A stretch of DNA of 64,000 nt. Source: Elysia marginata (Eukaryota; Mollusca; Gastropoda; Plakobranchidae). The translations under genes were made by a program, and so were the position numbers. This document shows, one piece after another, positions 9,556 through 19,798 of the stretch. The notes under the pieces are model-generated. The model saw nothing but the letters and a program-made list of their open reading frames with translations, had not been told where the DNA came from and did not search any database. Where the stretch lies: contig BMAT01007964.1 in the NCBI GenBank assembly GCA_019649035.1, positions 181,915 through 245,914 of the forward strand, in the 5' to 3' direction. The stretch's first letter is position 1. Every line of letters starts with the position of its first letter.

Positions 9556-10106
9556 TGGAAATTGAATTATATAAATTAGATGCAGAAGAGCATATGGAAA
9601 AAGCTCTTACAAATTATAAAAGTAATTTAACTAAAATTTCAGCCGGAAGAGCAAATCCGGCCATTTTAGAATCAGTAAGAGTTAATTACTTTAAAACACC
9701 TACTCCAATTAATCAAATAGCAGCTATATCAGTTCCTGAACCTAGACAACTTTTAGTTAAGCCTTTTGATATTTCAACTACTAAAGATGTTGTTGCAGCT
9801 ATTAATAAAGCTTCATTAGGCGTTTCAGCAGTTGATGAGGGTGACAAAGCAAGAATTACTATTCCAGAAGTCACTACCGAAAGAAGAAAAGAACTTGTTA
9901 AATTTTTATCTGAATATACTGAGCAAGCAAAAATTCAAATAAGATCTGCTCGTCAAGTTGCAAATAAAGGAATTAAAGCTGATCAAGATTTATCAGAAGA
10001 TGATCAAAGATTTTATCAAGATGAAATTCAAAAATTAACTGATAAATATATTGGTTTAATTGATGAAACAACAAAATTGAAGGAAAAAGATTTAATGACA
10101 ATATAA
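9555..10106 (+). CDS. frr: Ribosome recycling factor
   Basis: RRF (183 residues) splits post-termination ribosomes together with EF-G. Family features: 'LTKISAGRANPAILESV' near residue 25, 'PISVPEPRQLLVKPFD' region in shortened form ('SVPEPRQLLVKPFD') and the C-terminal 'QIRSARQVANKGIK'. Length equals the usual 185. It starts on the last base of pyrH and is closed by a clear terminator, so the essential pair forms a complete two-gene unit before the accessory island. Confidence 0.95.
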   Translation: MEIELYKLDAEEHMEKALTNYKSNLTKISAGRANPAILESVRVNYFKTPTPINQIAAISVPEPRQLLVKPFDISTTKDVVAAINKASLGVSAVDEGDKARITIPEVTTERRKELVKFLSEYTEQAKIQIRSARQVANKGIKADQDLSEDDQRFYQDEIQKLTDKYIGLIDETTKLKEKDLMTI

Positions 10107-10107
10107 G

Positions 10108-10154
10108 AAAGCTAGACCTTAAATAAAGTTTAAACTTCAGACTAGCTTTTTTTA
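10108..10154 (+). terminator. Terminator of pyrH-frr
   Basis: Stem 'AAAGCTAG'/'CTAGCTTT' (10108-10115 with 10142-10149), then a run of T. Confidence 0.75.
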
Positions 10155-10210
10155 TATTGTCATGCAGTAATTATGAAATTTTTGCTAGATTTGATAACAA
10201 CTTATAATTG

Positions 10211-10216
10211 TATAAT
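10211..10216 (+). promoter_or_regulatory. -10 box of the helicase gene
   Basis: TATAAT exactly six bases before the ATG at 10223, no Shine-Dalgarno sequence: leaderless start predicted. Confidence 0.6.
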
Positions 10217-10222
10217 TTGATT

Positions 10223-12565
10223 ATGAAACTTTATAAATATCAGAAAAAAGTTGTTGGCAAAATAATTTTTTCAAATGAAAAAAGAGTTTTAGTTTCAATG
10301 CCAACTGGCTCTGGGAAAAGTATTATTATCTCAGATTATATAAGTTCTCTTGATTTAGAAAAAAATATTATATTGGTTGGCGTTATGTCTTCTGGATCTA
10401 TACATAAGCAGCTTTTGCAAAAAATAAATAATTATCCCAAGCAAAAAAATAAAGCTGTATTAATGAATCAAACTAATATTGCTTCATTAAAAAATAAAAT
10501 TTTTGTATTTGGATTTGCATCTTTTGGAAAAGTTAAGAAGTTAACAAGAGATCATATCCTAGAAAAATGTTTAAAAAATGCTAAAAAATTAAATAAAAAT
10601 ATAATTTTTATTCAAGATGAAAGCCACTTTGGTCTATTATCTGATAAAAGTGTAATTTCAACTATAGAAAAAATGATTGATAGACAAGCTAAAAAAATTA
10701 TTAATTTTTCTGCAACTCCATCTAACAAAAGAAAATCTGATCTGATTATTAATGTTAATGAAGATGATATTATCACAGAACATAAGAAAATTTTAAAATC
10801 TGAAAAAATAAATAATAAAATAACTCCACACATTAGGGAATATGATAAATATATAGAGCATGTCTTTAATGAATTTATTAAATTAAAAAAAGATTATGAT
10901 AAATATAAAATTAACCCCTTACTTTTTATTCAGGTCGAGTCTGATAATAGCTATAAACATAAAAAAGATTTAAATGACATTAGGAATGAATTACAAGTTA
11001 TTATTAATAAATGTAATGAATTAAATTTAAAAATTTTAATTGATTTTCCATCGAAGAAATATGAAAATTATAAGAAGCCAAATAAAGAATCAATATCTAA
11101 AATTAATAATAATGATTCTGATATTGATGTGGTGGTTTTTAAAACAAAATATTCAACAGGTGTAGATATTCCAAGAGCTAATACAATTCTTATGTTAAGA
11201 AATATCAAATCAAAAACTTTATACAATCAAACTATAGGGCGACTTATGAGATATCCTATAAAAGATAATGATCATAGATATGATAAAAATTTATCTAAAT
11301 ATTTTATTTACGACAACTACCTTGACTCTACAGCCGAATCTATTATAAGAGAAAATCATTTGCCAAAAAGTATAGAAAATAGAAAAATTTTAATTGACTT
11401 TCTAAATGACTACAATCATGTTAAAAATAAAAAAATTTCTACAACAAAAGAATTTGTTGAGGAGAACTTATTTTTGTATCGTTACTTTAATTTTTATAGA
11501 CAGCACGTTAGCTCAAGAGCTAATGTTAAAAATTATATTAACATGAAAAATAATAAATGGAATAATGCTATATTTAATGAATTAATTGAGAAAAAAAGTA
11601 GAAGCACAATTTTAAGAAATTTTTCTAAAAAAATGGAGGAAATTTGCATAAAAATTAAAGTATTAGGGCAAAAAAGTAAATTATTTGAAAATAACATTGA
11701 TTTTACTAAACAAAAAAATAGTTCAGATTATTATTTAGAAGTAGAAAAGATATTATCCACTCTTTCTAGATTTAAAGAAGAAGATTCTATAAAAATCATT
11801 AATAAAGTGAAGGAGTTAGATAAAAATACTTTAATTATTAATCCGATACCAAAAATTAGAGGAAATTTCAAAGCCATAAATTTTTCTTGTTATGTTCTGA
11901 ATTTAGTTTTTAATCTAAAATTAGATTTATTGATTTTAGATAATAATATTCTTGATAAGAAACCCTTAAATACTTTAGCTAAAATATTATTTAATGCACC
12001 TATATATCAAAGAAATTCTAGAGAAGAAATTAACATTGCTAAAAATAATGAACCTATGTTGAGAATAAACAAACTTATTATTTATTTTTTAAAAAAGTGC
12101 CAATTAAAAATCGAGGAACTAAAAATTATTTTATTAAGAATCCAAAAATATTTAGATTCTAAAAAATGAGAGAATATAAATAAGATTTATAAATACACTC
12201 CAATTACAAATCATCAAATTGTGGATAATATTAATTACTATAAAAATGAAGAGCAGATAACAATAGTTGATATTTCATTTGCAAAAAGTAAATTTAAGAG
12301 AAGCGAAATATGTAATTTACTAACAAAATCCCGTATTTTAGAAGATAATTTGTCCATTAAAGCTTCAAGAATTGAAATATTTAATGTTTTATATAATCAA
12401 AGTTTCATATGAGAAATTAATACTGATAATTTTAAAATTTTAGATTTAGCAGAAATTAAAAAAGAAAGAGTTATCTACAGTAATTTATATGATGCATTAA
12501 AAGATTTTGGGTTATTTAGTAAAGATTTTATCTTGAGAGAAGAAGAGGAACATTATGAGTTTTAA
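10223..12565 (+). CDS. SF2 helicase, type III restriction Res-like, in accessory island
   Basis: DEAD/DEAH-superfamily ATPase of 780 residues. Seen: a Q-motif-like 'YKYQKKVV' (residues 4-11), Walker A 'MPTGSGKS' (26-33), Walker B variant 'DESH' (132-135), motif III 'SATPS' (163-167) and motif VI 'QTIGRLMR' (336-343), preceded by 'YSTGVDIPRANTILML'. That order is typical of the Res/UvrB-like helicase core of restriction and anti-phage proteins. The C-terminal 420 residues have no motif I recognise, and I see no PD-(D/E)xK nuclease site. TGA is read as Trp at two places near the end. The next gene overlaps by 11 bases. It sits between frr and cdsA, which are neighbours in many genomes, so an acquired defence or mobile-element function is likely but unproven. 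Confidence 0.75.
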
Positions 12566-13238
12566 AACGATTTGAATAACTAATGTAGAGCAAGATAAAG
12601 AACAAATATTTTTTTACTCATATAAAGATCTAGTTGTTATAAAAGTATTTAATGTAAGGAAAATATTGGATTATGTTGACATTTTAAGTATAAAAGAAAT
12701 TAATATTCCAATTTATTTATATAAAAAAGAAAAGTTTATTTCTTTAAGCTTAAATGAATTTTTGGAAGCTAATAAAAATCTAAAAGAATTATTTACATGA
12801 AAGCATTTTTCAACAGAAAAATATGAAGAATTATTTAAAAAAGAGGATTTAATTTATGGCTTATCAATTCCTGTATTTAATACAGTGGTCACCACTAATA
12901 TTTCTTTCAAAAGCTTAATAAATAATTCGACAAATATTTTTAAGGAGCAATTAAATAAGGAGATTTTAAATAACTTAAAATTTGATAGAGTTAATTTTTC
13001 TAGTACTGGAAAATCTATAATAATTGCAAAAGGATCTATTAGAGGCTATATACCATTATATTTTGTGAAAGATCCACTAAATTTCATTTCTTTTCTTCGA
13101 TCAAATGTCATAGATATTGATTTTTCTAAATTAAATAAAACTGATGGATGATATAGAATTACAGAAAAAGCACTAGTTGAAGGGCAAAATGAAGTAAAAT
13201 ATTTTTTAAGGGACTCAACTGAATTTAAAAAGCAATAA
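12555..13238 (+). CDS. Unknown protein translationally coupled to the helicase
   Basis: A 227-residue soluble protein that I do not recognise. Its ATG lies inside the end of the helicase gene (11-base overlap in another frame), so the two are made together and probably act together. TGA is read as Trp three times. There are no membrane segments or signal peptide. The N-terminal half alternates strands and charged helices; the second half has a compact 'GKSIIIAKGSIRGYIPLYFV' region without a known nucleotide-binding motif. Candidate roles are specificity, effector or sensor subunit of a helicase-based defence module; this is inference from context only. Confidence 0.7.
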
Positions 13239-13269
13239 ACTCTTTAACACATTTAGATTAATTTTTATA

Positions 13270-13275
13270 TATAAT
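13270..13275 (+). promoter_or_regulatory. -10 box of the candidate small RNA
   Basis: TATAAT about seven bases before the predicted 5' end of a structured, non-coding stretch that ends in a terminator. Confidence 0.5.
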
Positions 13276-13281
13276 TTATTT

Positions 13282-13374
13282 GTTATATGGAAAAGCCTCT
13301 TGTTAAATATTAACACTGCTAAAATTTTCCAAGCACGCTCAGATCTCACTTTAAAGTGAGATTTTGTGTTTTTA
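13282..13374 (+). ncRNA. Candidate structured small RNA of about 90 bases
   Basis: Between the helicase pair and the HEPN-motif gene lies a stretch with no good reading frame but clear RNA structure. An outer stem 'UGGAAAA'/'UUUUCCA' (13288-13294 with 13325-13331) encloses a hairpin 'UGUUAA'-AUA-'UUAACA' (13301-13315). Next come the unpaired 'AGCACGCUCAG' and a perfect 20-base palindrome (13343-13362) followed by T-rich sequence, a classic terminator. TATAAT lies just upstream. It does not match SRP RNA, tmRNA, RNase P or a tRNA by eye. It might be a regulatory or guide-like RNA of the island, or a leader of the following gene. Confidence 0.5.
13343..13374 (+). terminator. Terminator of the candidate small RNA
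   Basis: The palindrome at 13343-13362 ('ATCTCAC' paired with 'GTGAGAT') is followed by a T-rich tail ending at about 13374. Confidence 0.7.
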
Positions 13375-13389
13375 TATATAATTAAAAAT

Positions 13390-14045
13390 ATGAATTCAAA
13401 TGCAAATAAAAATATAAATTCTAATATTAAAAATAAGAATTCATTAAATTTATTAAGTTTAAAAAATTAAATTATTTAAGTAAAAGATGAGAACAAGAAA
13501 AACATCTTTCTATTAGAGAGCTTCGTGAATATAATCAAAAAATTCAAAAATGATCATACAAAATCATAGCTATTGAATTATTTTTAGAACAATATCTAAC
13601 AGAGAATATTCTTATTGATTTGAATGAAAAAGATGATCTATTTACTAAAGAAAAGCTTTCTCATTATTTTAGCCAAAGGATATTAAGAGATTACTATTTT
13701 AAAAACACTTTAGAAAAAATTCATAATTCAAACAAGAGATTAAGTATAAAAATGTTAAAAAATTTAACTTTTGGAAGAAAACTTATAATATGAAAAGGTT
13801 TGAAGAAAAATATATTTAAAAATAAATTTTTTGGTTCAAAAAGAAGCCCCAAAAATATAATCATGCTATTTGAAAATGCAAGAAAAATTCGTAATGGTAT
13901 ATATCACTATAAATCGATAAAAGAAATAAATAAAAGCTTAAAAGGTTTTTTGACTAGTTATAATGGCTCAAATTCAAGAATAAATGATACACTCAAAAAT
14001 ATTAACTCAATAATTTCACAGCACAAGGAGGTAAATAATGAATAA
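13390..14045 (+). pseudogene. HEPN-motif (Rx4H) abortive-infection-like gene, broken
   Basis: A helical, basic protein of roughly 215 residues whose C-terminal half contains 'KIRNGIYHYKSI'. This includes R-N-G-I-Y-H, the Rx4H motif of HEPN ribonucleases found in abortive-infection and toxin-antitoxin proteins. The N-terminal region is lysine-rich and otherwise unrecognised. The gene looks broken, with about one break, and is treated here as a fossil. A small gene overlaps its end and is preceded by a strong AAGGAGG. Family assignment rests on one short motif plus its position next to a helicase pair. Confidence 0.5.
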
Positions 14046-14314
14046 TTATTTTATATGATTTAAGTTAGATGGATCTGATAATCCTGAATTAAAATCTAAA
14101 AGATCAAAAAAATACATGATTTTTTATTTGCAAATGGAAAAAAATAGTTAAAAAATCAAATGCATTTATTTTTAAGAGTCAAAAGGATGAAGAAGATTTA
14201 ACCAAAATAATCTCAGATATGGCTAATGATGAAATAAAATTATTAATTATACTTCTTAATAATCATTACCAAGGTTGGCTACCTGAAGAAATTTGGGACT
14301 TTATTAATAAATAA
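14038..14314 (+). pseudogene. Small partner gene downstream of the HEPN-motif gene, broken
   Basis: A short gene of about 90 codons beginning with an ATG that overlaps the end of the HEPN-motif gene. AAGGAGG at about 14027-14033 points to translational coupling, an arrangement common for toxin-antitoxin pairs. The end part reads as an acidic, helical segment with 'GWLPEEIWDFINK'. It appears broken, with about one break, like its neighbour. No family recognised; an antitoxin or accessory role is only inferred from position. Confidence 0.4.
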
Positions 14315-14560
14315 TTAATTTTGTAATTAAAAATTCAGTTTGTAAGGAGAATCTTTGGATATCACAATAATGTTAATTTGTATAAAATTACACATTTATT
14401 TTTTATAAGTAAAAAATCAAAATAATTCAATATTTCTGTTTTAGCTATATTTTTTTGTGATTATTTATAATAAAAAAATAAATATTTAAGATGCTCTTCA
14501 AGTTTAATAATTTTAAAATACCCAATATTTTTTATCATTAAAACAAATAACGATTTCTTA
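14315..14560. other. Non-coding, AT-rich stretch before cdsA
   Basis: No reading frame longer than about 25 codons, no tRNA-like fold and no strong terminator is visible here. An AAGGAG near 14343 is followed only by a short open stretch. It looks like decayed sequence at the edge of the island. Confidence 0.5.
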
Positions 14561-14566
14561 TATAAT
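14561..14566 (+). promoter_or_regulatory. -10 box of cdsA
   Basis: TATAAT exactly six bases before ATG at 14573, no Shine-Dalgarno sequence. Confidence 0.6.
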
Positions 14567-14572
14567 TATTTC

Positions 14573-15523
14573 ATGCCCTTTAAATTAACACAAAATATAT
14601 CAAAAAAATTTCCTAAATTTGAAAGATATATATCACTACCACTCATTTTAATTTTTACAATACCACCGATATTTTTGGTAGGATTCGGAGGAATTGTAGG
14701 TTCATATATTGGCATGGGAATGTTTATTTTTATTGGTGGCTACACCACGTATGAAGTATTTAAAAATATGAATATGAGTAAGTATTCAGCTATTTACTTA
14801 TCTTTTTCAATATTGATTTTATTTTTTTTGCCATGAACTAGTTGGCCAGGTGTTTATAAAATCGGAATTAAACAAGTAGCCGAAACTCATGCTTTTACTA
14901 ATTCACTAGGTTATTTATTTACAGAATTATTTTCTTGAAAAACAACCATTATTTATTTGATTGCCATTTTATTACCTATTATTATGGATTCAAAATTAAG
15001 ACAAAAAGAAACAATAATACAAAATACATTAATTATTATTGTAGTTTCATTTATTATTGGTTTTTTTGCTAAAGGTATATGAATAATTAATAAATATGAA
15101 TGAACATGAGTTTTCTTTTTTGTATCAATAGCAATCATTTCTGATACTTTTGGTTTTTTTGGCGGGATGCTTTTTGGTAAAAAATGATTTAAGGGTGCTA
15201 AACTCGCTCCTAAATTATCACCTAAAAAAACATGAGCTGGTTTTGTTGTGGGCTATGTTTTTACAGCGGCTTTTATATCAATAGCGGGTTGATATATACA
15301 TATATTTCAAAATACTTCTTCTGAAATTGCATTTTTAATTATTGCTACTTTAATAGTTCCTGTTTGTTCAGTAGTTGGAGATTTATTATTTTCGGGGATA
15401 AAAAGATTTTTAGGTATTAAAGATTTTTCTAATTTATTGCCTGGTCACGGCGGTGCTGCTGATAGGTTAGATGCAATGGCTACAGTTCTTTTTACATTTA
15501 TTATTTTATTTACTATTTTCTAA
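14573..15523 (+). CDS. cdsA: Phosphatidate cytidylyltransferase
   Basis: Membrane enzyme (316 residues) making CDP-diacylglycerol from CTP and phosphatidic acid, the entry to phosphatidylglycerol and cardiolipin. About eight hydrophobic segments are visible. The CDP-DAG synthase signature is intact near the C-terminus: 'SGIKRFLGIKDFSNLLPGHG' followed by 'GAADRLD', containing the two Asp residues that bind metal. Many TGA codons are read as Trp. In many bacteria it directly follows pyrH-frr (with uppS); here about 4.4 kb of accessory DNA separates them. It is convergent with the GntR gene, only 57 bases apart. Confidence 0.92.
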
Positions 15524-15580
15524 ATTATAAATTTCTCTTTTTAATCTATCAATATCTTTAAGGTGTAATTTGTTTTTTCA

Positions 15581-16177
15581 TTAAAATTTAAATTGTTCTT
15601 TTTGAAATCAAAGTTCACAAGGTATATATATTATTTCTCGTACAACCATAACATTATCAGTATCAATTAGTTCTCTTAGTTCTACTAAGTAATTTGAATT
15701 TTTTACATTTTTAATTTTAAAATATGATTTTATTTCATTTATAACAATTCCATTTATGGCAAAATTGTACATAAATGTTTTTGTTTTATCATATTTGTTA
15801 TATTTAAAAACATTGGAATAAATATTAGACTCAACTCATATCTTATTCTTAATTTTTTTAGACTTATATTTTTTAATTAAAAAAGTAGATTTTTCTTTTT
15901 GTTCTATGTTCACATCATAACATTCTATATCATATTTTTTTCTTATGCTTAAGGGAACCATGCTGTATAAATTTTTATTAACAAAAAATCCCTCTCTTAA
16001 TTGAGAAGTTAAAATATTATTTTTTTTGAAATTAATAATTTCTTTTTTTACTGTTGGTAATGAAACGCCAAATTTAATTGCAAGTTGTTGTGCAGATAAA
16101 ATTTTGTCACCTGGTTTCCACTTATTTAAGAAAATATTCATTAATATATATCTCTTTATAAAAATACTATTATTCAT
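15581..16177 (-). CDS. GntR-family transcriptional regulator of the glycerol genes
   Basis: A 198-residue DNA-binding protein. The N-terminal 70 residues form the GntR winged helix: 'KPGDKILSAQQLAIKFGVSL' followed by 'PTVKKEI' as recognition helix and 'QLREGFFV' as wing. The C-terminal part resembles a UTRA-like effector domain of the HutC subfamily but is divergent. It is transcribed away from glpF, with palindromic sites of HutC type in between, so it probably represses the glycerol operon and responds to a phosphorylated metabolite. TGA is read as Trp at several places. Its own TATAAT sits six bases before ATG (leaderless). Confidence 0.8.
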
Positions 16178-16183
16178 AATAAA

Positions 16184-16189
16184 ATTATA
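16184..16189 (-). promoter_or_regulatory. -10 box of the GntR gene
   Basis: Minus-strand TATAAT exactly six bases before the ATG at 16177, no Shine-Dalgarno sequence. Confidence 0.6.
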
Positions 16190-16214
16190 TACTTCACAAC
16201 ATTAATTAGATTTT

Positions 16215-16228
16215 TTGGTATATACCAA
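16215..16228. promoter_or_regulatory. GntR operator 1 (perfect palindrome)
   Basis: TTGGTATATACCAA is a perfect 14-base palindrome with the GT-AC core expected for HutC-type GntR regulators. It lies between the divergent regulator and glpF. Confidence 0.65.
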
Positions 16229-16240
16229 ATTATCAATAAT

Positions 16241-16253
16241 TTGGAGTATACCA
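16241..16253. promoter_or_regulatory. GntR operator 2 (near copy)
   Basis: TTGGAGTATACCA repeats operator 1 with two changes. The two sites are 26 bases apart start to start, about 2.5 helical turns. The spacer 'AAATTATCAATAATTT' is itself an inverted repeat, so the whole segment is symmetrical. Confidence 0.55.
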
Positions 16254-16275
16254 TTAATTTAATAGAGATAATTAA

Positions 16276-16298
16276 AGTGCACATAAGTTTTGTGCACT
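16276..16298. promoter_or_regulatory. Inverted repeat just before the glpF ribosome-binding site
   Basis: 'AGTGCACA' (16276-16283) and 'TGTGCACT' (16291-16298) form an 8-bp inverted repeat with a 7-base spacer. It begins near the predicted glp transcription start (GATAAT at 16267-16272) and ends two bases before AAGGAG. It could be a second operator or an mRNA hairpin that controls translation of glpF. Confidence 0.5.
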
Positions 16299-16312
16299 GA
16301 AAGGAGAATATA

Positions 16313-17063
16313 TTGACATTACTAGATATATTTTTAGGAGAATTTCTGAGGAACAATGTTTCTAATTATTCTTGGAAATGGAGTAGTTGCTAATTGTATA
16401 TTTAAAAATACTCTTGGTGCTAAATCAGGTTTTTTAGCAATTACTATTGGATGGGGAATTGCAGTTTTCATTGGTGTATTTATTGCTAATTCCTTTGGAA
16501 CAGGAGGCCATTTAAACCCCGCTGTTACTACAACACTTTGAGTCAAGGGAGCAATAACTTCTGGTCAAGCCGGAGTTTATTATGGATCTGAATTTCTTGG
16601 AGCCGGAATTGGTCAAATTGTTGTCTCAGTTTTCTATTGAAACCATATAAAAGAAGCTGATAATAAAAATGCACTTATTTCAATTCACTCAACAGGACCA
16701 ACACATAAAAAAACATTAAGTAATTTACTTTCTGAATTTGTTGGTACTGGAGTTTTGGTGGCTTGTGCTTTAGCATTAACACCTTCTATGGCAAAATCTT
16801 CTGATGCCATGCATGACATAATGACTTTTGCAGGACCTCTATCAATGGGTATAGTTGTTTTAAGTATTGGTATTTCCCTTGGAGGAACAACTGGTTATGC
16901 AATTAATCCCGCTAGGGATTTGGCGCCAAGAATTGTTTATGCATTAATGCCATATAAAAATAAACCAGCTAATTCAGCTAATTGATCTTACAGCTGAATT
17001 CCAGTGGTTGCACCACTGGCAGCAGGAGTAGTTGTTGGTGCATTTGGTAGATTAATTAGTTAG
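16313..17063 (+). CDS. glpF: Glycerol facilitator GlpF with a frameshift near its start
   Basis: Aquaglyceroporin letting glycerol cross the membrane. Both pore motifs are intact: 'GGHLNPAVT' and '[10 protein letters not shown]', whose Asp is typical of glycerol rather than water channels. Six membrane segments are visible. The expected N-terminus is split over two frames. TTG at 16313, placed after AAGGAG at 16301-16306, reads '[10 protein letters not shown]'; the rest ('[12 protein letters not shown]') continues one base out of frame from about 16345. An ATG at 16356 with GAGGA before it could give a 235-residue protein lacking part of helix 1. So either a real frameshift, an assembly error or internal initiation. 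First gene of the glycerol operon, 11 bases before glpK. Confidence 0.8.
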
Positions 17064-17074
17064 AAAGGAGAAAC

Positions 17075-18589
<1,515 letters not shown>

Positions 18590-18591
18590 AT

Positions 18592-19743
18592 ATGAAAAAA
18601 AGGGATGTTGTAATAATTGGTGGTGGTATTATTGGTGGAGCTATTGCCTACCAATTAGCAAGATATAAATTAAATACTCTTGTATTGGAAAGAAATCCAC
18701 TATTAGCTGATGAAACTTCAAAAGGAAATTCTGGAGTTATTCATGGAGGATTTGATCCAGAACCACATAAAATTGAAGCAAAATTAAATGTTGAAGGTAA
18801 TAGACTTTGAAGAGAAGAAATTTTTAATTATTTAGAATTTCCTAGAACACAAGCCGATTCTTTAATTCTTGCTTTTAATGAAGAAGAAATGGAACATGTT
18901 CATATGCTATATGAAAGAGGTTTGACTAATAATGTTCCCAAAAAATATTTAAAAATATTAACTAAAGAAGAAGTTTTAAGCAAAGAACCAAATGTTAATA
19001 AAGATGTTTGTGGTGCTTTACTATGTACTTCTAGCTGAGCAATAGAACCCGTGAAAGCCACATTAGCATTTTTTGGTTGTGCAGAAAAAAACGGCACAGA
19101 AATAAGAAAAAATGCTAATGTTACAAATATTAAGCAAATTGAAAGTGGATTTGAAATAACAGTTAATGATAGTGAAAAAATTTATACTAAAAATATTATT
19201 AATGCAGCCGGACATTATGCAGATATTCTTGCCGAAAAAGCCGGATTAGGTGATTTTAAATTAACAACTAGAAGAGGTGAATATAGAATTTTATCTAGAT
19301 CAGAAGGCAAAGTTGTTCATTCAATATGTTTTATGGTTCCGACAATTCATGGCAAGGGTGTGATCGTAGCACCGATGCTCGATGGTAGAATTATGGTGGG
19401 GCCAACGGCTGAAGATAACGTTCCAAAGGATGAAACCAGAAGAGTCACTCGTGAAAAATATGATTTCATTGGTAACATTGGGAAAAAGATTATTCCTAAT
19501 CTAAAATTAGATAAAACAGAAATTATTTTATCTGGATCAAGACCTATTGATATTGAAACAAATGATTTTATTATTAAATATGCAAATAACAATAATCATT
19601 TCATTAATGCAGCAGGTATGCAATCACCAGCAATTTCTTCAGCTCCCGCAATATCTTTAGAGATAGAAAAATTATTATCTGATAATGGAACAAAATTAGA
19701 ATTAAAAAATAACTTTGACCCTTATTTTAAGGTTATGTGATAA
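18592..19743 (+). CDS. glpO: Glycerol-3-phosphate oxidase (H2O2-forming)
   Basis: FAD-dependent oxidase (383 residues) turning glycerol 3-phosphate and O2 into dihydroxyacetone phosphate and hydrogen peroxide. Seen: the FAD dinucleotide-binding 'VVIIGGGIIGGAIAYQLARY' at the N-terminus, 'GNSGVIHGGFD' and the C-terminal 'NAAGMQSPAISSAPAIS'. The size matches the short mycoplasma GlpO, not the 600-residue streptococcal enzyme. Mycoplasma GlpO is an established source of cytotoxic peroxide in other species. The last sense codon is TGA (Trp) followed by TAA. A terminator follows immediately, inside the operon. Confidence 0.9.
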
Positions 19744-19785
19744 AAAAGGAAGTGTTTCCACAAAGGGTAGCACTTCCTTTTTAAA
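19744..19785 (+). terminator. Intra-operon terminator after glpO
   Basis: An 11-bp stem (19744-19754 with 19771-19781, 'AAAAGGAAGTG'/'CACTTCCTTTT') directly after the glpO stop. The next gene follows 14 bases later with its own ribosome-binding site, so the hairpin may lower expression of the transporter and GDPD relative to glpFKO. Confidence 0.7.
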
Positions 19786-19798
19786 GAAAGGAAAAAAC

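Noticed and set aside
10223-12565. Full type III restriction endonuclease (Res subunit)
   Set aside because: The helicase core matches but no PD-(D/E)xK nuclease motif or adjacent Mod methyltransferase gene is visible, so the restriction label is not supported.
13282-13374. Possible tracrRNA, SRP RNA or tmRNA
   Set aside because: No cas genes or repeat arrays are in the window, and the conserved SRP (GGUCAGG...GGAAGCAGCC) and tmRNA features are absent.
10223-14314. Integrated phage or ICE
   Set aside because: No integrase, capsid, portal, relaxase or conjugation gene and no terminal repeats were seen; only a small gene cluster is present.
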